A stretch of 64,000 nucleotides of DNA from the NCBI GenBank assembly GCA_016946835.1, contig JACVTC010000017.1, positions 516,001-580,000 of the forward strand. Direction: 5' to 3'. The position numbers were made by a program, and so were the translations under genes. The notes under the pieces are model-generated. The model was not told where the DNA came from, did not search any database, and saw only the letters and a list, made by a program, of their open reading frames with translations. Each line of letters begins with the position of its first letter. Within the stretch, counting starts at the first letter, position 1. The DNA comes from Neocallimastix lanati (nom. inval.) (taxonomy: Eukaryota > Neocallimastigomycota > Neocallimastigomycetes > Neocallimastigales > Neocallimastigaceae). Positions 24,901 to 45,314 of the stretch are shown here, in pieces.

Positions 24901-26514
24901 CTTGTTTATTATTTTAAGTTAATTATATTTACAATATTTCTATATTTTAAAATTTTAAATTTAAAAATTATTTACAACTAAAAATAAGTTATTATTTACA
25001 AAATATTATAAAATAAATAAACTAAAGAAATGAAATTGAAAAAAAAAAAGTATTTATTTATATATATATGTTTTTTTTTTTTTTTATAATCAAAAAAAAT
25101 AAAACTTTATTTTTTTTTTTTTCAATAATTATATCGATCATATTTGATTATAATAATTATATTGACATAATTACTTATATTAATACTTTAATATAATTAA
25201 AATTGAAAAGAAATTTATTTTACGTAGAAAATATTAAAAAATAAAAAAAATTATATAAAATTAATTAATCTCATAATAAAAATTAAATTAAATGGAAAAA
25301 TTATTTAGATTAAGAAAAAAGAGAGCACAATGGTATAAATTATTAATACTGAAAAATTATTGGTAAATATTTTTTTTCTTTCATTAACTAATTTAATTAA
25401 AAGCGGTAAAAAAAATAAATATATATATAAATAAAATTTAAATATGTAAATAAATATAAATAAATAAATATAAATAAATAAATATAAATAAATAAATTAA
25501 ATAAATAAATAAATTAATTAATTAAATAATTTTTTTTAAAGTAAAAATATATAAATAAACATAAACCGTAAAATTAATTTATTTTGATATTGATATTAGA
25601 ATTAAGATTATACATGATAATTTTATCTATTAATGATAATTACTAAAAATATTTAGTAATTTATTTATTTATTTATTTATTTATTTATTATTTATTATTT
25701 ATTATTTAATTATTTATTATTTATTTATTTATTATTTATTATTTATTATTTAATTATTTATTATTTATTATTTATTATTTATTATTTATTATTTATTATT
25801 TATTATTTATTATTTATTATTTATTATTTATTATTTATTATTTATTATTTATTTATTATTTAATATTTATTATTTATTATCTATTATTTATTTATTTATT
25901 TATTATTTATTATTCAATTATTTATTATGATTAGAAAAATTAAAAATTTATATAATAGTTAAATATACTGATAAAAAAATTTTATATAATTTTTTAATTA
26001 TTTTTTTTTTTTAATTAATTTAATGAATTATCTTTCCAACTTTAGAAATTGAGAAATGAATAAATTAATTTTTTAAAAAGTAAAAAAGCAAAAACAATAA
26101 TAAAATTTCAATTAACTCAAAAGAACTATTTTTAATAAATTTTAAAATAATAATCATTTTTATTAATTTTCATTTATATAATAATACATTTCTTGGAAGT
26201 TTAAGCATGCCGTTAAAAGTTATATTTTAAAAATAATTAATTCATTATATAAATTTCTGTTATATTTTATTATAATATCTATCAATTTTTATTATTTTTT
26301 TTTTTTTTTATTATTAATTATTATTATTATTATTATTGAACTTTCATTAATGAAGTAATTAAAATATTAATACAGAAATAGCAATAATAATAATTAAAAA
26401 TAAAAATTAAATAAAAATTAATAACTAATAATTAATAATTAATAAAAAAAAAAATAATAAAATTACAATTAAGCTATTTTATAATATTTTATAATAAATT
26501 TTAATCTTTTTTTT

Positions 26515-26549
<35 letters not shown>

Positions 26550-27665
26550 TTGTTTCCAATTTCCTTATTTTTTAATTCTACACAGTTAAAATGATTTATT
26601 GTAACTTTTGATATTTTATGATAAAAAAATTCCCAAAAATAATAATATAATAATAGTATCAAAAAAAAAAAAAAAAAATATGATTATGCATAAATTAAAT
26701 TCATTATATAAATTTTTAATATAAAAATTTAAACACAAAGAATACAAAACATGAGTCTTGTACATATATATAAGGAATAAAAAAATAGATAACTAAATAT
26801 TATATAAAAATATTTAAAAATTACTATAATATAATATATATATATATATTAAAATGAAATTAACATGAAATTATAATTATATATATAATTAATTAAATAA
26901 TATTTAATAAAAAAAAAAAATAAATATTTTAAAGTAATCATGATCTAAAAATTTCTTATTTGAATTATTTATTTCTGTTCTGTAACAAAAAAAAAAAAAA
27001 AAAAATTATATAAAGATTTTTAATTCATTTTCTTTATAACGTTTTCTTCTAATATTTACTAATATAAAGAATTAATTAAAATGATTTTTTTAATTATTAT
27101 TACAATTATTATTATTATTATTTTATTATTATTATTTATTTATAAAGTTTATTTGCTTAATTTTACATTTATTTAAAAAATTTTATTAAACATTTAATTA
27201 TTTGTTTAATTTACATTATTAATATTAATATTATTTTTACAAAAATATATAATTTTTAAAACAAAGTTATTTTATTTATATATATTTATATATCCTTTCT
27301 TTGTTTTATTATAAATTTGTTTATTTATTTTAATTGCTTGCTTATTTTTTTTTAACAAATCATTTATAAATTAATACTTTAATGTATTTAATTATATTAT
27401 ATTTAATAAAAAAAGATTTTTGTAATCAATACAAAAACTTTATTATTATTATTATTATTTTTTTTCTCTTTCAACATTATTTAAGTAATTAAATAATATA
27501 TACAAAATATTGTATTATTTCTTTTATTTCATTTTTTTTTTTTTGTTTTTCTTTTTTTTAAAATTTTTTTATCTTTTTTGTGTAGTTTATTTTTTATTAA
27601 TCTCTCTCTTTTTTTTTTTTTTTTAATAATTTTATATTTAATTAAAAAAATAAAAAAAAAAAAAA
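24901..27665. other. AT-rich spacer between the two CotH genes
   Basis: About 2.8 kb with no supported gene. Contains a 7-mer block at 25664-25925 and a 25-codon open frame at 25292-25366 that I do not accept as a gene. Confidence 0.65.
25664..25925. repeat. 7-mer repeat block (TTATTAT)n
   Basis: About 260 bp of TTTATTA/TTATTAT units, the complementary orientation of the repeat at 12899-13160. Confidence 0.8.
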
Positions 27666-30600
27666 TTAATTTTGGCAATAGGATTGAATACCACACCAGT
27701 GTTCATCTTCATAACCCCATTGTCCATCAGAATCGGTGTCATAAACTGTGCAACTCTTACAACATGGATATCCTAATACTTCAGACCAACATTCTTCATC
27801 ATTGATATGTTCCGTATATGGTGTAATACCACACCATTCCATCTTACTAAAGTCATAACCCCAATCTCCTTCACCATCATGAGCATAAACAATCTTATTT
27901 CTTGATGAACAACATGGATAACCAAATTGTTCAACCCAACAATTATACTTATTAGGGATTGTTGTTGGTTGTGGGACGACAATGGTTGTTGGTTGTGCAA
28001 CTTCAATAGTGGTTGTTTGGTCAGCTAAAATGGTAGTTGGTTCATCGGTTTCTGTAATTTCTGATTGTACAACTTCTATATTTGTTGGTTGTGCAACTTC
28101 AATAGTGGTTGTTTGGTCAGCTAAAATAGTAGTTGGTTCATCGGTTTCTGTAATTTCTGATTGTACAACTTCTATATTTGTTGGTTGTGCAACTTCAATA
28201 GTGGTTGTTTGGTCAGCTAAAATAGTAGTTGGTTCATCGGTTTCTGTAATTTCTGATTGTACAACTTCAATATTTGTTGGTTGTGCAACTTCAATAGTGG
28301 TTGTTTGGTCAGCTAAAATGGTAGTTGGTTCATCGGTTTCTGTAATTTCTGATTGTACAACTTCTATATTTGTTGGTTGTGCAACTTCAATAGTGGTTGT
28401 TTGGTCAGCTAAAATGGTAGTTGGTTCATCGGTTTCTGTAATTTCTGATTGTACAACTTCTATATTTGTTGGTTGTGCAACTTCAATAGTGGTTGTTTGA
28501 TCAGCTAAAATAGTAGTTGGTTCATCGGTTTCTGTAATTTCTGATTGTACAACTTCAATATTTGTTGGTTGTGCAATTTCAATAGTGGTTGATTGATCAG
28601 CTAAAATAGTAGTTGGTTCATCGGTTTCTGTAATTTCTGATTGTACAACTTCAATATTTGTTGGTTGTGCAATTTCAATAGCGGTTGATTGATCAGCTAA
28701 AATAGTAGTTGGTTCATCGGTTTCTGTAGTTATTTGTTGAACTGCTTCATTATTTGATGGTTGTACAACTTCAATATTTGTTGGTTGTGAAGCTTCAATG
28801 CTTGTTGGTTGGTCAGCTAAAATAGTAGTTGGTTCGTCGGTTTCAATAGTAGTAGGTTGTTCGATTTTAATAATTGATGTGGTTGATGCTTGACCAAAAC
28901 CACCCCAATTACCCCAATTACCCCAATTGCCTTGACCATCTTGACCATTTTGGCCTCCCCAGTTGCCGAAGCTACCCCAACCGTCATTATCATCAGCTTC
29001 GACTTCTTTATCAATGGTATATTCATAGTTTTCATCTAAATAGGTTTGATCACATTCCATATTATAGGCCTTACAAATATATCTATACTTAGCAAGAATC
29101 CAATATTTTAATCCATAACCTCTACTGCCCTGAGAACTTCTTACAGTAGTAAATTCACAATTAGCATCCCATTCAGCTAAAGAATAATCACCTGATTTTT
29201 CATTAAGTCTTCCTGGATATTTACCATTTTCATCTGGGATTTTATCTAATTCAACATAAGGACGAACAAATTCCTTTAATTCATCAATGTATGGGAAAAG
29301 AGTAGCTGGATTGAAAATTTCGGAAACAAGGTTAGTAAGAATATTATCAAAACGAGTAGAATTATTTAAAATTAAAATGTCAACAAGATGACGTGATTTA
29401 GTCCATTCTTCAAATGAATAGGTTGGGTAATCTGTACTTGGATTTCTAGGAGCAGTAAAATCAAAACTCATACCGTTAATACCCATATCAATATCTTGAC
29501 CAAAGTCTCCATCATAATCATAAACTATAAATTTCCATTTATCATCCTTTGGTTTATATAAATAGAAATTATGACCATAGATAAGATAGTGATCCCATGA
29601 ACCTGATATATATTCAATTGCAATTTCTGTTAAAAATAAATCAATATCAAAAATATTTTCAATATCTTCAGCAGATTGAGCACTATCTAAAGCTGTTAAG
29701 AATTCAATCCATTCGCTATTATCAGTAACTTCTTCATTATCATTAATACAACCGGTAGAAGACATTTTGACAGATAAATCATTATTTACATCTTTACATC
29801 TGTATAAAGAAGTACTATCTTTATCTCCATACACAAAGTCAATCCATGATAACTTAATAGAATCCATTAAAATATAGAATCCCATGTATTCGTCATTAAT
29901 ATATAAAGTAGCATAATTAGCTGAAACAGATGGAATTCCTAAACGATTATGAACATCACATAATAATTTAGATCTTAAGAAAGTGGCTTCACGAGCATCT
30001 GGACGAAGTCTAAATTGAGTACGACCATATAAATTTTCCTTTCCACGAATTTTAAAGTTGTAACCTTGTTTTCCAAATGAACGTGATGAACTACCTCCTA
30101 TAGAGAAAGTAATTTTTTTGAATTGTCTTTCATTACTTTTATTATTAAATCAAAAATATAAAATACATATTTATATATATATATATAAATTAATATTTAT
30201 TTAATAAATATATAAAAATAGTTTTAATAACAAAATTTATAATTAAAAAATATATATATATATATAAATATATATATATATGTTAATATTATTTTAATAA
30301 AAATATATAAAAAAAATTTTAATAATAAAATATATATTTAAAAAAAAAATAAAATTATTATCTCACCCATTTATTTCAACACTCATAGTAGCATTTTTTG
30401 TTTTAAAAGACTCTTGGTCAAATATTCCTCCAAAATCAAAATTGGTGTCATTACCAAAACCAAATCCATCAGTATTATTAAACCAATTGAAGTCACCTGT
30501 ATTATTAAACCAATTAAAATCACCAGTATTATTAAACCAATTGAAACCTTCAGTATCGTTAAAATTACCAGTAAAATCAAAACCTAAACCTTTTTCACCA

Positions 30601-30873
30601 TCTTCCTTTAATTGAATGAATTCATTATCTGGTAAATATACCTTAAAAACAGCAACTACATTATCAGTTAATTCAAAAATTTCAGCACGTTTGTGATCAC
30701 CGATAAATGTGCTTACTGCTGATACACAAGCAGCTATTTGATATAATATATATATATATATATTGATATATAAGATTGATAAAATTAATATAATATTATA
30801 ATATTTATAATATTCATAATAATTCATAAAAATATCTACCAAAAAGAAATACAATTGTTATTTTTGATAACAT
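27666..30873 (-). CDS. Secreted CotH-domain protein with 32-aa tandem repeats and two dockerins (copy B)
   Basis: Exons 30873-30840, 30733-30367 and 30135-27666 (minus strand) give 956 residues. Exon 1 is 34 nt and both intron phases equal those of copy A, so the two genes are tandem duplicates. Signal peptide MLSKITIVFLFAACVSA, then a segment ending FIQLKEDGEK, and short Asn/Trp/Phe repeats (NNTGDFNWF units) where copy A has glycine-rich ones. The CotH domain (about 150-530) keeps GGSSSRSFGKQGYNFKIRGK, RPDAREATFLR and IVYDYDGDFGQD near 338. A GNWGNWGG stretch precedes about 300 residues of Thr/Glu/Gln repeats (about 560-860), then two dockerins (about 860-956) with GYPCC and WCGI. The protein is predicted to be a secreted cellulosome component with an extended, probably O-glycosylated stalk between domain and dockerins. 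Confidence 0.93.
27960..28860 (-). repeat. 96-bp coding tandem repeats inside copy B
   Basis: Nine PTTILADQ anchors occur here, with seven spacings of exactly 96 nt. The 32-residue unit is itself four related octapeptides: PTTILADQ, TTTIEVAQ, PTNIEVVQ and SEITETDE. Units differ by only a few bases even at third codon positions, pointing to recent expansion or homogenisation. Confidence 0.93.
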
Positions 30874-33274
30874 TTCCTTCTTTTTTAAAAGTTAATTATA
30901 TTATATTTTTTATTTATTTTTATTAATATATAATGTACAATGTACGTTTTAGTAAATTTGAAAAATAAATTAATAAATAAATAATAAGCTTTTTTTTTTT
31001 TTCAAGAAAAAAAAATGTAAAAAAAGAAATTTTTACCAAAGATAATTTAAATAATATTTACACAAAAAAGATTATAATTAATAAAAGGAAAGAAATGAAA
31101 AAAAAAGGAAATTTTTACTTTCTTTTATAGCTTTAATAATTTATATAAAATATAAAATAATACAATCGTACAAAAATATATATATTAAAAGATATAAAAG
31201 ATATTAAAGATACATAAAAATATTAAAATATAATAATTTTTGTTTTTTTTTTTATCTTTTTATATTAAAAACATATAAAAAAATTAAAAGATTTAATATA
31301 CTTTCTATTTTTATATAAATGGGTTACATAATTAAAAAATAATTATTTAATACTTTAAACCTTTTAAATTAATTTTAATCTATTATTAATAAAAAAAATA
31401 TTAAAAATTTTTAAGAAGTATCAATAATATTTATAATATTTTATGAGTCATTTTATCATTTATTATTGAGATATTTTAAACAAAAAAAGTTTTATTTTAT
31501 TTCCTTTTAATATAATATATATATTAAAAGGAAAAACTAATTATAATGATATGATATAATTCAAAATGGAAAATATATATATATAACTAGTTTTTATTTA
31601 ATTACTGTTAACAATTATTTTATAATAACAATTATTTTATATTAATTATAATAATAAATTATTATAAATTTATTTTCTTATAATTAGTATTTTAGTAATT
31701 ACATACATATTATTATTACTATTATTTGTATTATTCTTGTTATTATATTATAATTAATAGTACAGTTATTGTAACAGTAATAGTCTTAGAAATAGTATTA
31801 TTAATAATACTAATATTTAAATATATTTATTATATAATGATACATTTAAAGTTTGGTAATATAAAATATGACTTTTAATTCTCCAAAATAATAAAAATGA
31901 AGACAAATCAGAATTTTAATATATTATAAAAATATTCATAATTTATATTATATGTTTTTGTTTTTGTTTTTTAATTTAAATTGAGTATAGAAAAAATATA
32001 TTTAAAAAAAAATAAATTAAAAAAAAATAAATTAAAAAAAAAAATAAATTAAAAAATAAAAAAAAATATCATCCAAAAAAAAGAAAATTTAAACCAATGA
32101 AAAGAACTTAATCAGTTCTATTGATAATATATTTATTTCTTGGTAAAAAAAAAAATAAATATTTTATACAATATACATTATCTTATTATTATATTTATTA
32201 AAGTTTGGTATAAAAAAGTTAGACATAAAGAATATCAATTAAGTTATGTTAAAAAATTAAGTTATGTTAAAAATAAAGTTTAATATCTTTTATTAAAATC
32301 TTGTAGAATAATATATATTTGTTATGCTAAATAATTCAATGTATTGTGGTATATTAATGATGTACATCTCGTATTTACATAACATTTATATTAGTTAAAC
32401 TAAAAATCTTTTACGTATATTTTTATTATTATCTTTAATATATTTTTATTCATACAATCAATCAATATATGTATGTATTATATATATCGTCAGCATCATA
32501 ATATATATCATACAACATATATCGCATATAGACACATACATATATTGCTCTAATAAGATGTATAACATTGAAAAATAATATAATAAAGTGATCACTTAAT
32601 TATATTTCATATTTCTAAAAAGTTATCTTTATCATTGTAGAAAAAAAAAATTTAAATATTAAATGATACTTTTATTACATTTATTAATTTTATTTAATTT
32701 AAAAAAAAAAAAAAAAAAAAAAGAACAAATTTCCTTTTATAGTAACAATTAGTTATGAAAAATAAATAAAGTAGTAATAATGATAATTACAATAGTAATA
32801 TATTATTTTAATTATTATCAGTCATTGTGATTAATTTAAAAAAAAATTATTAATATATAATTCAAATAAATTAAATTATAATTTTTCATATAGCTTATTA
32901 TCAATACTATTCAAAAGAATTAATATTTATATTCATAACTAATTTATTATATAAAAAAAAAATTTATATTTTTTTTCTTATTATTAGAAATTGTATTCAA
33001 AGTAAAATATTACAATATTTCAAAAGTAGCCCATAATATTATTATTTTTTTTATGCCTTTGTATCATTTTTTTTTTATTATTTTTATATTCTTTGTATTT
33101 TTTAAAAATACTTTTTTTGAATTCAATTAGTTTATATATATATATATTTAATCCATTTATAATAATATTATTATTCAACTAACAATATTGTGAATACTAT
33201 TTAACATAAACTTCTTATATATATGTATAAACTCCATAATTTTTGGATTATTATTATTATTATTATTATTACTA

Positions 33275-33305
<31 letters not shown>

Positions 33306-33392
33306 TATTATTATTATTATTATTATTACTATTATTATTATTATTATTAAAAATGTAGTCGTTGATAAAAATACAAAAAATAAGGTTCCTTA

Positions 33393-33440
<48 letters not shown>

Positions 33441-33563
33441 ATATAAATAGAATTAAATCATTATATAATAGTTTATGTATATAATTAAAATTCATTAAAA
33501 CTGTTGTTAAGAAATCTAATAATATTGTTTTACACCTGGAATAAAACTTTAATATTAAAAAAG

Positions 33564-33607
<44 letters not shown>

Positions 33608-34544
33608 TTGAAATGTATATATAATTAAAATTATTATTTGCTTATTTGTTTAATTCACAAAAAGAATAATAATAAAATAAAATAAAATAAAATAAATAAG
33701 TAGAAATATAAATATAAGTACAGATTGAATAAAATAAAATAAATAAAATTTTCACCTATCATATTGACTGTCATAATTTATTTAGAATAAAAATGAAAAA
33801 AATATTATTTATTAATACTTTTATCATTTTTATTTTATTTATTTATTTTATATATATATATTTATATTTAATATGATTATTTTTATACTTTTGAAAAAAA
33901 AAAAAAAATAAATAGATAAAGCATATAAATCATTACTGAAAAGAATATTCCTTTGAAAATAATTATAGATGTATATATGAAAATTTATTTTAATATTCAT
34001 ATTAATATTTTTTTATTTTTATTTTTTAATTAGAACAAATATTATATATATAAAGGAAATAATTAATAAAATATAAATCTTCTGAAATAATATATGAGAT
34101 TATTAAATTAAATAAAAAATTTAAATATAAATGACTTGAAAACTTTATTATATATTTAAAAGAATAATAATTTTAAACTTATTTATTAGTCACATCTGAG
34201 TTACAATATATTTTCATTTTTTATTATTGGTTTTTTTTTGATAGACACATTCAAATTTGATTTTTATTTTAAATATTCTCCAATAATAATTATAATAATT
34301 GTATAAAAAAAAAAAATTTTTTATCATATAAAAATTATATATAATATAATCTGTCTTTTTTTATTTTAAACTTATTTTTTTATTTTTTGATAAAACTAGG
34401 AACTTTTTTAAATTTAAAATTTATATTTATTAATATTTAAAAAAATAAAAAAATAAAAAATTATTTTAAATTTATAGTTTTCTAAATAAATAAATAGTAA
34501 TGAATAAAAAAAAAAAAAAATAAACAAATTAAATAATATATAAA
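30874..34544. other. AT-rich spacer, no gene seen
   Basis: A 3.7-kb stretch upstream of CotH copy B. It contains an interrupted (ATT)n at 33246-33347, poly(A) runs at 33400-33439 and 33566-33604, and no supported gene or RNA. Confidence 0.6.
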
Positions 34545-36514
34545 GGGTTAAGTTTTTATTTGGGCATTTCTCCATGTTGCATTTCGCCAATTTTTAAAAG
34601 CATGTGGCGTATTAAAAAATGTGGCATTTCGCCAAATTGAGAATTATTAAATAAATATATAAATAAAATTAAATATATCAATATTATTAATATTGATATA
34701 TTTATATTTTTGAAGTAAATATTTAAATATTAAAAAAAATTTTTTCATATATAAATATCTTTACAAATATCTGTTTAAATAAATAATAAATAATTGATAA
34801 ATAATAAATAAAAAAAAATAATAATAATAAAATAAACAATATAGTAATATAATTAATAAAAAAAATAATAATACAAACAGTATTGTTATAATTATAAAAG
34901 GATTGTCATTAATACTAATAATGACGATTAAATTATAAATAATATTATTATTATTTACAAATATACATATAAATGAGTTAATAAAAATAACATTTACCTA
35001 CTTTATAGAAAAAACGTAAAAAGGTTTTTCTTATTGTATTTTATAAATTAATAATAAATAATATATAATAAATATTAAATAAATAATATAAATTGTAGCA
35101 ATAATTACAGAAACATCAATAATAATATTTTTATAATAACGATGATAATTATAATAGTTTTTATTAATGCAAATATTAAATATTGTATATGGCCTTTTAA
35201 AAAAGCATTAGAAATTAAAAAAAAAAAAAAGAAAAAAAGAATTATGTGGTAATAAAGTTGAAAAAATAAAAGATTTATATATTTATTATAATAATATTTC
35301 GAACTTTCCTTCTATTAATCCTGAATATATATGATATTTATAGTAAAATAAAAAGTGAGTGCCAAGAACATAATTGTTCAATTTTTAGAATTTTTAGAAT
35401 ATTTTATAAAAACTTATTTAATTAACTTTGAAACTGAAAATTGGAACTATTATGATAATATTGAGCACATATTATGTTTCAGAAACTTTTAATAAATACT
35501 TAAAAAAATTATTTGCAAAAAAACCAACTTTTTTCAATTATTATCAGAATTTTAAAAAGAAGAATCAAAATATTACATTGTTTACGAAAGGAGAACTGTT
35601 GAAATTTTAAAAAATACAAAACTAAAAAAATTAATACGAATTGAGGAAATTAAAGAGTTAGTTGAATATTACAAAAATATGGAAATTCTATTAAAAAAAA
35701 AGGAAAGTGTTAGAAATGATTTTATTGAATTATGGTTGAAATGCTTTAATGATTTAAATATAAAAATTATTGATTAAATAATAAATTATTAAGAAATGAA
35801 AGAAAATTGGCCAAATGAATATATATAATAATTTTTTAATAGTAAAAATTATTTTAAAAAGAAAATAAATGAATAAATACAATAATGATTAAAGTATTTT
35901 TAATCTTTATTGGATTAGGTTAGCTTAAAAACATTAAAATATATTTTTATGATAAAATATTACTATTTTAAAAATATATTTTTATAATTAAAATATTGTT
36001 ATAATATTATTTTTTATAAAATATTAAAATATATCTTTATAATTAAATATATTTTTATAATTAAATATTATAAATAAATATTTTATTACTATTTTACAAA
36101 ATATTAAAATATATCTTTATAATTTAATATATTTTTATAATTAAATATAATGTGGCATTTATCTTTATGTGGCTTATTTTTTAATAGTTAATAAATAATA
36201 ATTAAATAAATAATAATTAAATAAATAATAAATATTCTTTTTTTTTATATATATAATTTATTAATATTCAATTATAGAAATAATTTTTTATAATTTTTTT
36301 TAATAGAATATATTATTATTTCTTTTGAAATAGTTATTTAATAATATTTAATTAAAAAAATATATTATCATTTCTTTTATAATAATAATTATTTATATAA
36401 TTATTTATGATTGTATAGTTAAAAATGTATGGCTTTATTTAAAAATATTTATACGCCACATTTCGAAATGCCCGATTGTGAAATGTCCCTATTTAAATTC
36501 TAAATCAATTAACC
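34545..36514. mobile_element. Putative DNA transposon or MITE with imperfect inverted ends
   Basis: The left end reads GGGTTAAG, then GGGCATTTC, GCATTTCGCC and ATGTGGCGTATT over about 90 bp. The right end, read inward on the minus strand from 36514, gives GGTTAATT, GGGACATTTC, GGGCATTTCG and ATGTGGCGTATA in the same order. Both outer flanks are TAAA (34541-34544 and 36515-36518), a possible 4-bp target duplication. Further ATGTGGC copies occur inside near the right end (about 36150 and 36170). The interior holds only a short broken coding stretch (35428-35777). Confidence 0.5.
35428..35777 (+). pseudogene. Frameshifted coding remnant inside the inverted-end element
   Basis: One frame (35428-35610) contains STYYVSETFNKYLKKLFAKK and FFNYYQNFKK. 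A second frame from about 35558 continues with YYIVYERRTVEILKN, IRIEEIKELVEYYKNME and RNDFIELWLKCFNDLNIKII to TAA at 35775-35777. Together they suggest a Lys/Glu-rich helical protein broken by a frameshift near a poly(A) tract. I recognise no transposase motif. Confidence 0.4.
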
Positions 36515-43971
<7,457 letters not shown>

Positions 43972-44117
43972 AACAAGGAAAGAACAATAACAACAACAAA
44001 AAAAAATAATAAATAAATAAATAATAAAATATAATAAATTTATATATTATTGATTTTTAACAAAATATATATATATATAAACTAAACAAACAAGCAAACA
44101 AACAAACAAACAAACAA

Positions 44118-44148
<31 letters not shown>

Positions 44149-44618
44149 TTGTATATATCCAAATATTAGTATATATTTAAAATATCAATCTGATTTTGAT
44201 TATTATGATCATTACCCATTATATAACATTTATTAATATACTTATTATTATTATTATTATTTTTAAAAAAAAAAAAATTAATTAATTAATTAAAAAGTAA
44301 AAAAAAATAATAATAAATATAATAAATATTTATTTTTCTATATATATTTATATACGTATTTATTTATTTATTTTATTAATATCATTAAAAAAAATTTTTT
44401 TTTTATTCTGTTTAATAAATTATTATCTTATTTTGATTATAATATATATATATATATTTTTATCTCATTTTAAATTTCATATATTACTTTTTTTTTTTTT
44501 TTTATTTTATTTTATTTTATTATTATTTTTTTAATGTTTTATCTAATTTTTTATATATATTTACTTAAAAATAAAAATAAATAAAATTACCATACTATTT
44601 AATTAAATAAATAACAGA

Positions 44619-44653
<35 letters not shown>

Positions 44654-44989
44654 AAAAAAAAAAAAAAGAAAAAAATATAATAACAATATTAAATAAAATA
44701 ACAATAACAATAACAATAGCAATAACTTTTACTATAATTTAATAAAATAATACATATATATATAAAATATAGTAATAAGAATAATAATTTATTAATATAT
44801 ATATATAGAAGACTTTAATACAAAGCAAAACTTTTTTTTTTTTCTTTTTTTCTTTTTTTAACAGTTACTTTGAAATTATTTAAAAAATAAAATAAAATAA
44901 AATAAAATAAAATAAAAAAAATAAAAAATAAAAATAATAAGAAAAAAAAGAATAATAATAAAAATAATTTTATAGCACATTTATAATTC

Positions 44990-45031
<42 letters not shown>

Positions 45032-45314
45032 TATTGATAATTTTATTTTTATTAATTTTATTTATAATTTTTTTTTTTTTTATTTATTTTATTTTTAATT
45101 TTATTTATTTATTGATTTATTTATTATTTTTTTTTTTTTCTTTTTTAATGTTCTAAAATTTTTATTATTATTTTATTACATATTTAATAATTAATTCATT
45201 TAAATGATGATTGTTAACAAGATTTATGAAAGATAATTTATTATATATATGTATATTATATTATATATATATTTTTTAAAAAAAATAAAAAAAAAAAGAA
45301 AAAGTAAGAGGTGT
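43972..45314. other. AT-rich intergenic region between CDC16 and HIS5
   Basis: The two genes converge here. Contains short microsatellites: (CAAA)n near 44088-44116, AT runs near 44127-44148, (AAAAT)n near 44888-44918 and (ATT)n near 44990-45030. No gene was seen. Confidence 0.65.

Noticed and set aside
25292-25366. A 25-codon open frame (MEKLFRLRKKRAQWYKLL...)
   Set aside because: Too short, no homologue recognised, no further exon in frame nearby.
27982-28500. A 172-residue antisense frame over the 96-bp repeats
   Set aside because: Shadow of the CotH copy B repeat region, which has a signal peptide, introns and dockerins in the sense frame.
27960-28860. Regularly spaced repeats resembling a CRISPR array
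   Set aside because: The 96-bp unit is continuous coding sequence with no unique spacers, in a spliced eukaryotic gene.
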